Below are positions 34,940 to 44,127 of a stretch of 64,000 nucleotides of DNA, piece after piece (the first letter of the stretch is position 1; each line of letters starts with the position of its first letter). This DNA is from Tolypothrix sp. PCC 7712. GTDB taxonomy: Bacteria; Cyanobacteriota; Cyanobacteriia; Cyanobacteriales; Nostocaceae. The translations under genes were made by a program, and so were the position numbers. The DNA is taken from contig NZ_CP063785.1 of assembly GCF_025860405.1 (NCBI RefSeq), positions 8,929,390-8,993,389 on the forward strand, read 5' to 3'. The notes beneath the pieces were generated by a model. It was not told the DNA's origin and searched no databases. It saw only the letters and a program-made list of their open reading frames with translations.

Positions 34940-37129
34940 TTATCCAGCAAATTCATAACGATTTTTACCTAGGTGTTTTGCGCGGTACATAGCGCTGTCT
35001 GCTTGTTTGATTAAGGTTTCACTATCGTTACTATTAATAGGGTAAATACTTATACCAATACTAGCAGAGACGTTGGTAGTATATCCATCTAAAACTATTG
35101 GCTCCTTAATTGTACTGAGAATTTTTTCAGCTACTTTAGATGCGACTTGCACTTGCGGAATTGCCCGTAAAATCACTGTAAATTCATCACCACCCAAGCG
35201 AGAAACTGTATCGCTACCCCGCAAACAATTACTGAGCCTTTGAGAGACAGTCACCAATAAGCGATCGCCAATTTCATGTCCTAGAGTATCATTCACCCTT
35301 TTAAACCCATCCAAGTCAATAAACAATAGCCCTAGCAATAAATTATTATTTTGTGCCCAAGCTAAAGATTCTTGCAGTTTTTCATTGAAGAATTTGCGAT
35401 TAGACAAACCAGTCAGCGGATCGTGATACGCCAAATAACGCAGATGGTCTTCTTTGCGTTTTAATTCATTATTAGATTTATATAGTTGCGCTGCTTTGCG
35501 TTTAAGTTTCTCTTCCATCAGCTTGCGTTCTGTAATATCGTGGATCACCCCCACTAAAAAGCAATTACCAGCCGCATCTTTATGGAGCGATCGCTTCGTC
35601 GCAATCAGATGAGTTGAGCCATAAGCATCAGTAAATTGTTCTTCGCTTTCATGAGACTGCTGTGTCTGAAAAACCATCTCATCTCTGCGGCGAAATACAT
35701 CAGCTTGATGCTTGGGAAAAAAGTCATAGTCTGACTTTTCTAGTAATAATTGATAGGGATAACCAATCAGTTCGCAATAAGCCTCATTTAACACAATCCA
35801 CTGATGCTGTTGATTTTTGACAAAAATCGGGTCAGGAATTGTATTAATTACTTGATATAAAAATTCTTTAGAGCGTTTAAACTCTTCTTGCATATAGGCA
35901 AAATAACAGGTAACCCCAATAGCGGCGCTAGCAAATGTCAGCAATGAGGGAATAAAAGGTATCCACCAACCAAATAAAAAAGCTACATAGACAGATAGAG
36001 TTAACAACAAGCAAAAAAGTAAAATACTGATAGATATTTTAATGGGGTGTCGAATTCGCCATGCTGTAACTGCACCTAAATAAGACCAGCCAAAAATCCA
36101 CAAGTATTCCCATACTTTTGACCAAACTTGCAATAGTGGTCGTCCTTCTACAGCAGCAGCGATTAACTCATTGATCAAATAGGCTTGCAATTCAATTCCC
36201 GCGATCGGCTTGCGTGAGTGGGGGACAAACACAAAATCTTGCAGGCTGGGTGCAGTGGAACCAATTAACACAACGCGATCGCTAATCCAGCTTTTTTCGA
36301 CTCTCCCAACTAGCACATCCCGCATCGATACTTGGCGATAACTACAAGATTTCGATGCATCTGCACAAAGTGGTTTGGGAAAGTTAGACAAAATTTGGTA
36401 GCCTCTAGCATCAGCGCGCACGTAAGCTCCATCATTAGCCTGAAATCTAGTAAAAACAGCCTTACCTAACTGTAAATACTCAGAGTTACTACTGGCGTTT
36501 TTAGGATTTATGCCTTCTGATTTTAAATATAGTAAAGCCAACTTCAAAGCAAAACTTTCGTGGGCCTGATTATCAATGTGCCAATACAACAAGCTGCGAC
36601 GGATTTTGCCATCAGGGTCATATAAAACATTATTAAAACCCACTTGGTCAAGTTGATTGAGTACTGGTGGTGGTAAAACACTGGCATTTTTATTATTAGC
36701 TAGTTGTTCAATGCCGATCACATTTGGCATTGACTTATATGTTTTTACCAATTTTTTATATCCCGGCTCCACAGGTAAATCCCGGTAGATATCCAAGCCA
36801 ATAGCACGGGGCTTAAAAGCATTTAATTTTTGCAGCAATTCGGCAATTACGCCATCTGGAATCGGCCAAGAACCAACTTGGCGTAAGGAAGCCTCATCAA
36901 TCGCTACAATAGTGATACGCTCTTCTGGTAGGTCTTGTGGGCGGAGACGAAATAATTGATCCAGAGCACCTAACTCTAAGGATTGCAGTAATCCCAAAGA
37001 GCGTATAAGCAAGATGCAAACTGCAACGCTGGAAGCGGTAATTAATTCCCTCTTTCCTTGACTAAGCGGTTTTTTTAGTCCTGATATAAACCGCATAAAA
37101 TGCTTGCCTACCTGCTTACTCATTCCCAT
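34940..37129 (-). CDS. CHASE2-PAS-GGDEF diguanylate cyclase
   Basis: A 729-residue membrane sensor. A first membrane segment (about 33-50) is followed by an extracytoplasmic CHASE2 domain (about 45-340: ITIVAIDEASLRQVGSWP, RAIGLDIYRDLP, DRVVLIGSTAPSLQD), two or three membrane helices (about 345-420), a PAS domain (about 435-545) and a GGDEF domain. The catalytic motif GGDEF is at 646-650, with an RxxD inhibitory site at 637-640, so it is an active-type cyclic di-GMP synthase with feedback control. No EAL domain. Confidence 0.93.
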   Translation of the reverse strand: MGMSKQVGKHFMRFISGLKKPLSQGKRELITASSVAVCILLIRSLGLLQSLELGALDQLFRLRPQDLPEERITIVAIDEASLRQVGSWPIPDGVIAELLQKLNAFKPRAIGLDIYRDLPVEPGYKKLVKTYKSMPNVIGIEQLANNKNASVLPPPVLNQLDQVGFNNVLYDPDGKIRRSLLYWHIDNQAHESFALKLALLYLKSEGINPKNASSNSEYLQLGKAVFTRFQANDGAYVRADARGYQILSNFPKPLCADASKSCSYRQVSMRDVLVGRVEKSWISDRVVLIGSTAPSLQDFVFVPHSRKPIAGIELQAYLINELIAAAVEGRPLLQVWSKVWEYLWIFGWSYLGAVTAWRIRHPIKISISILLFCLLLTLSVYVAFLFGWWIPFIPSLLTFASAAIGVTCYFAYMQEEFKRSKEFLYQVINTIPDPIFVKNQQHQWIVLNEAYCELIGYPYQLLLEKSDYDFFPKHQADVFRRRDEMVFQTQQSHESEEQFTDAYGSTHLIATKRSLHKDAAGNCFLVGVIHDITERKLMEEKLKRKAAQLYKSNNELKRKEDHLRYLAYHDPLTGLSNRKFFNEKLQESLAWAQNNNLLLGLLFIDLDGFKRVNDTLGHEIGDRLLVTVSQRLSNCLRGSDTVSRLGGDEFTVILRAIPQVQVASKVAEKILSTIKEPIVLDGYTTNVSASIGISIYPINSNDSETLIKQADSAMYRAKHLGKNRYEFAG

Positions 37130-37900
37130 TACCTAGTGGGGAGAAATATTCTTGATTTGCAATCTCTATCAACTACATGGCGAAATTAGCTCATAAAATG
37201 TTGATTGAATAGAAATGCGATCGCAGCCGTTGAATTCCTCAAGACGAGCTTGGGTAGTTGAGATCTATTTCTATACATAACCACTCATCATGCAATGAAA
37301 TGGTAACTTGAACTGTCGCGCCTTATATCACAAATTCAGCCTAAATATTGTTGCTTAATTACAGAAGTATGTTTATAAAAGATTTTAGCAGTCAAAGCTG
37401 AATCTTATATAGTTGCATAATTGCGGTTTAAATTTTTTTTAACTGGTGTAAATTAAAAATATTTTGCGTAATTTTACTGTCTATCTAGTTATTAAATAAC
37501 ATTGATTTTTTGGTTGATGATAACTACCTGTAGAGTTATGGTAGAAAAAAATTGTATCTATTTACTCAATATTCGCCAACCACCACTGGATAGATTAGTA
37601 TAAATTGCTTCTATATCTAATAGTATATTTATTGTCTTAATTTGCGAAAAATAAGAATATATATGTGATGTAATATTTGGAATGAATATTATTTATACTA
37701 AGGCTAAAAATTTGGCACCACATAAATCATTTTTAGCAGCGTCAAAGTTTGTATATCCCTACTTTCTTGCAAAGGTATTAAAAGTCACAAATTAAAAACT
37801 CCAGCTACAAGAGGTTAGAGTTTTTGGGTATGGCGTATAAGGCATTGGTAAATTCCTCCCCCATCCCCTCATGCATAGAGTTTCCAGTCACTTTCAATAA
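37130..37900. other. AT-rich noncoding gap
   Basis: About 770 bases upstream of the CHASE2-GGDEF gene without a credible ORF. It should hold that gene's promoter. No repeats other than a HIP1-like site at 37217 are evident. Confidence 0.5.
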
Positions 37901-37902
37901 AA

Positions 37903-37940
37903 AAGTCAACTGGAATGTGCTTTATGCAACCAGTTGACTT
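37903..37940 (-). terminator. Rho-independent terminator of the VKOR gene
   Basis: On the minus strand AAGTCAACTGG pairs perfectly with CCAGTTGACTT (11 bp) and is followed by TTTTATTG. It lies 45 bases past the stop of the VKOR gene. Confidence 0.85.
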
Positions 37941-37985
37941 ACAATAAATTGCTAATTTTTTACTCAAAAAGCTAATTCTAGCTAC

Positions 37986-38978
37986 CTATCTGAAATATTG
38001 GAAGTTACGAGTGCCTGTATAATTAGAAACTTTGGCTAGTTCCTCTAAGTTTTGCACTCCGCTATAGCTTTTCCCGTTAATAATCCATGTGGGGAAACCT
38101 TCTATTTTGGCAGCTTTACATGAATCTGGTTGAGCTTTTAGCCCACCAGGAGCGCATTCTACTTTCACGCCGCTGTTATCGATAATCTTGTAAGCCTCTT
38201 GACCAAAGAGTAACTTCTGTTCGTGGCAGTGCGGACACCAATAAGCCACATATTCCTTAGCGCCTATTTTCGCCAGATGATTGGCTAGACCAATTTCTGC
38301 TTCACCAGAGGTAGTAGTAATTTTCCAACCGAACTCTGGGTTAGGATCTACTGTCGGTGAGAATGGCAGAATTTTCTGGGGTTGTCCAGGGGTAGAAGTA
38401 GCTGTATTGGCTGATGGATTGACACCTGAGTATACTCCCAATGTACCAATCAGTGTCACCATACCGACAATTAGGGCAGTAAAGAGGATTTGTCCGACAT
38501 CTTCCCAAGCTCGACCCAGAATAGTGAGTACTAACATACTCATCGAGAAAATAGCCGAGCCTATGCAATAAGGACATACGGCTTTGATTTGAGATGCTAG
38601 TACATACATCAAGTAGCCGCTGAAAACGGACATTGCGATCGCGCCTACTAACAGCAGCCACCAAGTCCAATTTTCTATTTGCTTGCGGTTATTATCTCCC
38701 TGTTTCAGGGCTAAAGGAGCCAAAGCCAATATCAACATACTGATATAAGCTAATAACCCAAATAAGGCTAATGGCTGACCAAAAACCGTTGCCCACGGGC
38801 TGGAAAGCACATCACCACAGCCTTTAAAACCAGCTTGTTGGGCCGGACAAGCTGCACTACCTCCGGTTAATTTCTCGTAAGTCAAATAACCTGTAACTAG
38901 GATACCAAGTCCAGCGATCGCGGCAATCAAAGGACGCGACCATTTATGAATCCAAGGAGTAGAACGACGACGAATCAT
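37986..38978 (-). CDS. Vitamin K epoxide reductase-thioredoxin fusion protein
   Basis: A 330-residue membrane protein. The N-terminal VKOR domain has four or more helices with the loop cysteines C44 and C54 and the quinone-reducing pair CPYC (C135, C138). A linker (about 188-215) leads to a thioredoxin-like domain with WCPHC (C248, C251) and the cis-proline loop GFPTW (P296). Such fusions make disulfides in the thylakoid lumen or periplasm, passing electrons to quinone, and in plants (LTO1) support PSI and PSII assembly. The next gene downstream of its start region is btpA, a PSI factor, in the same direction. Confidence 0.95.
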   Translation of the reverse strand: MIRRRSTPWIHKWSRPLIAAIAGLGILVTGYLTYEKLTGGSAACPAQQAGFKGCGDVLSSPWATVFGQPLALFGLLAYISMLILALAPLALKQGDNNRKQIENWTWWLLLVGAIAMSVFSGYLMYVLASQIKAVCPYCIGSAIFSMSMLVLTILGRAWEDVGQILFTALIVGMVTLIGTLGVYSGVNPSANTATSTPGQPQKILPFSPTVDPNPEFGWKITTTSGEAEIGLANHLAKIGAKEYVAYWCPHCHEQKLLFGQEAYKIIDNSGVKVECAPGGLKAQPDSCKAAKIEGFPTWIINGKSYSGVQNLEELAKVSNYTGTRNFQYFR

Positions 38979-38984
38979 AAACTT

Positions 38985-39172
38985 GATTGGGGGTTGGGGT
39001 TGGGGATTGGGTACTGGGGATTGGGGGTTGGGGTTGGGGATTGGGTACTGGGAATTGGGGGTTGGGGTTGGGGATTGGTTGCTTCCCCTTCTCCTTTTTA
39101 CCTTCTCCTGCTTTCCCTAGTCCCTAGTCCCTAATCCCTAGTCCCCAGTCCCCAGTCCCCAGTCCCTAGTCC
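38985..39172. repeat. STRR block (GGGGTTGGGGATTGGG and CCCTAGTCCC units)
   Basis: Tandem GGGTTGGGGATTGGG-type and TAGTCCCCAGTCCC-type units between btpA and the VKOR gene. A plus-strand Gly/Trp-rich frame here is a translation of the repeat only. Confidence 0.8.
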
Positions 39173-40018
39173 CTAGGAACGGATAGTTACTGAGGAAACT
39201 GATTTAGTTTCACCCTTAGAGTTCCAACTCCGGTGTGCGGCTTCTACAAATTGACTGACACGTATCGGGTCAATTGGTTGGTCGATTCTACCGTGACGTT
39301 TTAGGGAACTGGAAACGATGACACCATCTGCGGCCTGCATTAGTGTAGCAATGTTTTCCCAATTCGCCCCACTGCCAATAAAGACTGGCGTGCCATTGGC
39401 CGCACCACAAGCTAGTTCCAAATCTTCTATGTTAGGCGGGCTACCTGTAGCCCAACCTGACAAAATCACTGCATCTGCCAAACCCCTTTCAATTGTGTCT
39501 TTGACAGCAACCGTGAGATTTGGAGAACTTAAAGGGCGAGCGTGTTTCACCAATACATCGGCCAGAATTTTAACATCACTGCCTAACTCTCGCCGATAGC
39601 GGAGTAGTTGATGGGCTTCTCCCTCAATTAATCCTTGGTCGGTTGCCATTACCCCAGTAAGAACATTGACGCGAATAAATTGCGCCCGCACACAACTGGC
39701 GATCGCAATTGCACTTTTCGCATCGTTCCGCAACACATTTAAACCAATCGGCAATGTCACTAAATTCTGTATTTGCTGCACCACTACAGTCATGGCACTC
39801 ACGACCGCCGGATCGACCTGATTTTTGGTAAAGGGCGCATCAAAAAAGTTTTCGACAATAATCCCGTCAACCCCACCACTTGCTAGGGCTGTGGCTTCTT
39901 GTTCGGCCCGGTCAATCACGGTTTTGAGGTTTCCTCCCCAGCGGGGCGAGGTTGGCAGTGGTAATAGGTGAACCACGCCAATAATTGGTGTTCGAGTTTT
40001 AAATAGCTGATCTAAGTC
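39173..40018 (-). CDS. btpA: BtpA family photosystem I biogenesis protein
   Basis: A protein of 281 residues from the GTG giving MDLDQLFKTRTPIIGVVHLLPLP. An ATG 36 bases upstream is in frame, but its codons fall in a GTCCGCGAAGCGGTTAAAG palindromic repeat, so the GTG is preferred. BtpA is a peripheral thylakoid protein that stabilises PSI reaction-centre proteins, with a TIM-barrel-like fold: GGVDGIIVENFFDAPF, IGLNVLRNDAKSA, GSGANWENI. About 190 bases of repeats separate it from the VKOR-fusion gene upstream. Family call is firm, start codon less so. Confidence 0.9.
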   Translation of the reverse strand, partial: DLDQLFKTRTPIIGVVHLLPLPTSPRWGGNLKTVIDRAEQEATALASGGVDGIIVENFFDAPFTKNQVDPAVVSAMTVVVQQIQNLVTLPIGLNVLRNDAKSAIAIASCVRAQFIRVNVLTGVMATDQGLIEGEAHQLLRYRRELGSDVKILADVLVKHARPLSSPNLTVAVKDTIERGLADAVILSGWATGSPPNIEDLELACGAANGTPVFIGSGANWENIATLMQAADGVIVSSSLKRHGRIDQPIDPIRVSQFVEAAHRSWNSKGETKSVSSVTIRS

Positions 40019-40189
40019 CACGTCTTTAACCGCTTCGCGGAGTCCACAGTACATCAGTCTAGAGTCTAGAATTGTTTGACCATGACTAATGACTAAATGA
40101 CTAATGAATAATTGATTTTATTATGGACGGTTTCCCGCCTCCTCCCTAGGATGGAAATTAGCGTAAAACCTTCCATAAGATATGTTAAG

Positions 40190-40660
40190 ATAAAACCTGA
40201 CTGTAAGAGGAGTTTGCAACTCACAAGACGCGAGGCAGCTTCCCACGGTTTAGGTCTATCACCTGCGGACTTCGTAGGCAAAGCCTGATCTGAAGGGTAG
40301 CATTACAGCTTGATTAGGCGTAGTCGCGAGTGTGCGCGATTTCCCTGAGGGTAGCGACTTCTCACAACCAGCCCTTTGGGCGGCTTCCCGATGGGTAAAT
40401 TAACAACGCACGCGCCACGGTAATGTAAAATACCAATAGGCGAATTGTTAAAAAACATAACAGGTGTCAAAGGAATTCTAAGACACTGAGTCTTACCCTG
40501 GGAAAACAGATTAATAAAAGCATCATAACATGACCTAAACATTGATACGGGTCATAGGTTTGCGGACGGGGACAGGCAATGCTAACCTTCCACTTTAGTA
40601 CTGTCACTTCGGGGTGCAGAAAAAACAAGAGCGTCGCAAACGCTCGACTGTGTTTGAAGA
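40190..40660 (+). ncRNA. Possible structured leader or ncRNA upstream of rimO
   Basis: A gap of some 600 bases (about 40070-40690) has no credible gene but is GC-richer than other spacers and full of short pairing stretches: GTCGC...GCGAC (40323-40358), GCCCTTTGGGC (40371-40381), and a hairpin GAGCG TCGCAAA CGCTC (40629-40645). An extended -10-like TGTTAAGAT lies at 40183-40191. It does not match tmRNA, RNase P RNA or SRP RNA by eye. The strand is inferred from the promoter-like motif and the direction of rimO. Low confidence that it is a real RNA. Confidence 0.3.
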
Positions 40661-40690
40661 CAAGAAAAAAAGTGAAAATTTTTTCAAAAT

Positions 40691-42010
40691 ATGGGTGACA
40701 AGCCAACAATTGCAATTTCTCACCTAGGCTGCGAGAAAAATAGAGTTGATACAGAACATATGCTAGGGCTGCTGGTCAAAGCAGGCTATGGCGTAGATAG
40801 TAATGAAGAATTAGCCGATTACGTTATTGTCAATACCTGTAGTTTTATTGAAGCAGCCCGAGCAGAATCTGTTAAAACTTTGGTAGAGTTGGCAGAGGCG
40901 AACAAAAAAATCGTGATCACAGGCTGTATGGCCCAGCACTTCCAAGAACAATTATTGGAAGAGTTACCAGAAGCCGTGGCCGTAGTAGGTACAGGCGATT
41001 ATCACAAAATTGTAAATGTAATTGAGCGGGTAGAACAAGGAGAACGGGTAAAGCAGGTTAGTATTGAACCAACCTATATTGCCGATGAAACTACACCGCG
41101 CTACCGCACTACAACCGAAGGCGTAGCTTATCTGCGAGTGGCCGAAGGATGTGATTATCGTTGTGCGTTTTGTATTATTCCTTTTTTGAGAGGAAACCAG
41201 CGATCGCGGACGATTGAATCCATTGTTGCTGAAGCCCAGCAGTTAGCTAGTCAAGGGGTACAAGAAATTATTCTGATTTCCCAAATCACTACTAATTATG
41301 GTTTGGATATTTACGGCAAGCCCAAGTTAGCCGAATTATTGCGCGCCTTGGGAGAAGTAGATGTACCGTGGATCAGAATGCATTATGCTTATCCCACGGG
41401 GTTGACACCAGATGTCATAGCAGCGATCCAAGAAACACCAAATGTTTTACCTTACTTAGATTTGCCTTTACAACATTCTCATCCTGACATTCTCCGCGCC
41501 ATGAACCGTCCCTGGCAAGGGCGAGTCAACGATGGGATTATTGAACGCATTAAAAAAGAGCTACCATCAGCGGTACTAAGGACAACATTTATTGTTGGTT
41601 TCCCTGGAGAGACAGAAGAGCATTTTGAGCATTTACTTCAGTTTGTCCAGCGACATGAATTTGACCATGTAGGCGTGTTTACTTTTTCTCCCGAAGAAGA
41701 AACCCCAGCCTACAAGCTGCCAAATCAGTTACCTCAAGAAGTGATGGACGATCGCCGAAACCGCCTCATGGAACTCCAACAGCCGATTGCTTGGCAGAAG
41801 AATCAACAGGAAGTAGGCAAAATTGTTGATGTCCTGATTGAGCAAGAAAATCCGGAAACTGGAGAATTAATTGGTCGTTCTGGGCGATTTGCCCCAGAGA
41901 TTGATGGACAAATCTATGTCGTTGGCCAAGCGAAGTTAGGAACAATCGTGCCAGTAGAGATCCAAAGTGCGGATACATACGACCTCTACGGTCAAATTGT
42001 CAAGAGCTAA
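40691..42010 (+). CDS. rimO: Ribosomal protein S12 methylthiotransferase RimO
   Basis: A 439-residue radical-SAM methylthiotransferase acting on aspartate of ribosomal protein S12. The N-terminal UPF0004 domain has three cluster cysteines (SHLGCEKNRVD, VNTCSFIEAA, ITGCMAQ). The radical-SAM CxxxCxxC is C154, C158, C161 (CDYRCAFCIIPFLRG), and a C-terminal TRAM domain ends the protein. EGCDYRCAFC and HYAYPTG are RimO-like rather than MiaB-like. A 100-base STRR spacer separates it from the helicase gene. Confidence 0.95.
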   Translation: MGDKPTIAISHLGCEKNRVDTEHMLGLLVKAGYGVDSNEELADYVIVNTCSFIEAARAESVKTLVELAEANKKIVITGCMAQHFQEQLLEELPEAVAVVGTGDYHKIVNVIERVEQGERVKQVSIEPTYIADETTPRYRTTTEGVAYLRVAEGCDYRCAFCIIPFLRGNQRSRTIESIVAEAQQLASQGVQEIILISQITTNYGLDIYGKPKLAELLRALGEVDVPWIRMHYAYPTGLTPDVIAAIQETPNVLPYLDLPLQHSHPDILRAMNRPWQGRVNDGIIERIKKELPSAVLRTTFIVGFPGETEEHFEHLLQFVQRHEFDHVGVFTFSPEEETPAYKLPNQLPQEVMDDRRNRLMELQQPIAWQKNQQEVGKIVDVLIEQENPETGELIGRSGRFAPEIDGQIYVVGQAKLGTIVPVEIQSADTYDLYGQIVKS

Positions 42011-42110
42011 TTTGTCATTTGTCCTTTGTCATTTGTCAATAACTCAAGACCAATGACTAAAGACCAATGACTAAATCCCAAAAAATCAAAAATAAAATCT
42101 AGGAGAGTTA

Positions 42111-43646
42111 ATGAATCTTTCGTTTCAAGAACTAGGCATTTCACAAGAACGTGTTGAACAACTAGAAAAAATTGGTTTCACCACACCAACCAATATTCAA
42201 ACTCAAGCAATTCCCCAACTGCTAGCTGGACGCGATGTGGTTGGACAATCTCAAACCGGAACTGGTAAAACCGCAGCTTTTTCATTGCCAATTCTAGAAC
42301 GGCTAGATGTGAATCAAAGAGCCGTGCAAGCACTGGTGTTAACACCAACTCGTGAATTAGCCATGCAAGTTCACGATGCGATCGCCCAATTTATTGGTGA
42401 TGAAGGATTGCGGGTATTAGCAATCTACGGTGGTCAATCAATTGATCGCCAAATTTTACAACTGCGACGTGGTGTCCACATGGTTGTGGGTACTCCCGGA
42501 CGAGTAATTGACTTGCTAGATCGTGGTTGTTTGAAGCTCGATCAAGTGAAGTGGTTTGTGTTGGATGAAGCCGATGAAATGTTGAGCATGGGCTTTATCG
42601 ATGACGTAATTAAAATCTTGTCCCAAGCGCCAGAAGAACGGCAAACAGCCCTATTCTCAGCGACTATGCCGCCATCAATTCGGCAATTGGTCAACAAATT
42701 TTTGCGATCGCCTGCGACAGTTACCGTCGAACAGCCAAAAGCTGCTCCCACCAAAATTAATCAGGTAGCTTACCTAATTCCTCGCCACTGGACAAAAGCC
42801 AAAGCTTTACAGCCAATTCTGGAAATGGAAGATCCAGAATCAGCATTGATCTTTGTCCGTACCAGACGCACCGCAGCCGAACTTACCAGTCAGCTGCAAG
42901 CAGCAGGTCACAGTGTCGATGAATACCACGGTGATTTATCTCAACAAGCGAGAGAACGCTTACTCAGCCGCTTCCGCAATCGCCAAGTCCGCTGGGTAGT
43001 AGCAACCGATATTGCAGCTCGGGGGTTAGATGTAGATCAACTATCTCATGTGATCAACTACGACTTACCCGATAGCGTAGAAACCTACGTCCACCGTATT
43101 GGTCGTACTGGTCGTGCTGGTAAAGAAGGAACAGCCATTTCACTAGTACAACCATTTGAGCGCCGCAAGCAGCAAGTCTTTGAACGCCATAACCGTCAAA
43201 GTTGGCAATTGCTTTCAATCCCCACCAGGGCACAAATTGAAGCGCGGCACATCAATAAACTACAAGAGCAAGTTAGAGAAGCTTTAGCTGGCGAACGCCT
43301 AGCTTCATTCTTGCCCATAGTCAGCGAACTGATCGAAAAATACGATGCTCAAGCGATCGCAGCTGCAGCATTGCAAATTGCTTACGATCAAACTCGTCCA
43401 GCTTGGTTAAGTTCAGACATTGAAATTCCCCAAGAAGACAACCTCCCAACTCCTAAACCCAAGTTGGTAAAACAGCGTCGTGATGGTTCTGGCGAGCGTT
43501 CCCGTTCCAATTGGAGCAAATCAGATAACATTGGCGAAGACGAAAGACGTTCTACTCCCAAGCCAAAATTGCGCGCAGGCCGTCGTGATGCTTCCCCAGT
43601 TAATCACAAGCTAGGTTCATCTGCAGCTAGAGAATCTGCTTCATAA
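42111..43646 (+). CDS. DEAD-box RNA helicase (CsdA/CrhR/CrhB type)
   Basis: A 511-residue ATP-dependent RNA helicase. Q-motif GFTTPTNIQTQAIP, Walker A SQTGTGKT, PTRELA, TPGR, DEAD, SAT, then in domain 2 VRTRRTA, ARGLDVD and HRIGRTGRAG. A C-terminal basic/Ser-rich tail (about 440-511) contains two related stretches with TPKPKL followed by a basic run and RDG/RDA. In cyanobacteria such helicases are induced by cold or light/redox state. An AGGAG lies seven bases before the ATG. Confidence 0.95.
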   Translation: MNLSFQELGISQERVEQLEKIGFTTPTNIQTQAIPQLLAGRDVVGQSQTGTGKTAAFSLPILERLDVNQRAVQALVLTPTRELAMQVHDAIAQFIGDEGLRVLAIYGGQSIDRQILQLRRGVHMVVGTPGRVIDLLDRGCLKLDQVKWFVLDEADEMLSMGFIDDVIKILSQAPEERQTALFSATMPPSIRQLVNKFLRSPATVTVEQPKAAPTKINQVAYLIPRHWTKAKALQPILEMEDPESALIFVRTRRTAAELTSQLQAAGHSVDEYHGDLSQQARERLLSRFRNRQVRWVVATDIAARGLDVDQLSHVINYDLPDSVETYVHRIGRTGRAGKEGTAISLVQPFERRKQQVFERHNRQSWQLLSIPTRAQIEARHINKLQEQVREALAGERLASFLPIVSELIEKYDAQAIAAAALQIAYDQTRPAWLSSDIEIPQEDNLPTPKPKLVKQRRDGSGERSRSNWSKSDNIGEDERRSTPKPKLRAGRRDASPVNHKLGSSAARESAS

Positions 43647-43829
43647 GTCAACAGTCAAGAGTCAATAGTGATAATTATTGTTTGGCGGTGTGTACTTCAC
43701 AGTTTTGACTTTTGACTTTGAACTTGTTGATGATTTGTTCAGAACATCATCAAAGATGGATTAGCTATAACCTGATAGTAAGTCTTTCAGGTTTAGAGCA
43801 TTGGTATTACTGAAGATTTTGGGTAAATC

Positions 43830-43993
43830 GTAGGCTGGGCAACCTTCATGATGAAGTTGCAAATCAGATATTTGTAAATGCCCACCCTACAAAAATTTCC
43901 CGTGTTTTATTTATGAATCGGCATTGTAATACCAGTTAAAAAACCAAATGAGACGAATATATAAAGTAGGGACGCAAAGCTTTGCGCCCCTAC
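43830..43993. repeat. Intergenic foldback repeats
   Basis: TAGGCTGGGCAACC...ATGCCCACCCTA (about 43833-43890) and GTAGGGACGCAAAGC/TTTGCGCCCCTAC (43966-43993) are inverted-repeat units. The gap 43647-44127 also starts with AGTCAACAGTCAAGAGTCA-type STRRs. No gene. Confidence 0.65.
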
Positions 43994-44127
43994 AACTGCT
44001 GAATTAAAAAAATTATGTGCAGCCGAATTTTAGAGAATTATTATTACTCTTTAAAAAGTCAGGTGATTTTATTACTTGCTCGTATTTTCCTTTGCCTATG
44101 CTGTTCACCCTGAGTGCGCGGTCGCAC

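Noticed and set aside
38946..39134. Gly/Trp-rich plus-strand ORF
   Set aside because: Translation of STRR DNA between the VKOR gene and btpA.
40190..40660. tmRNA, RNase P RNA or SRP RNA upstream of rimO
   Set aside because: No tag-peptide frame, T-loop, GAGGAAAGTCC or GGAAGCA-type core could be found on either strand.
40093..40715. Three minus-strand ORFs in the rimO leader
   Set aside because: Short, without family resemblance, and crossing palindromes. A noncoding leader is more likely.
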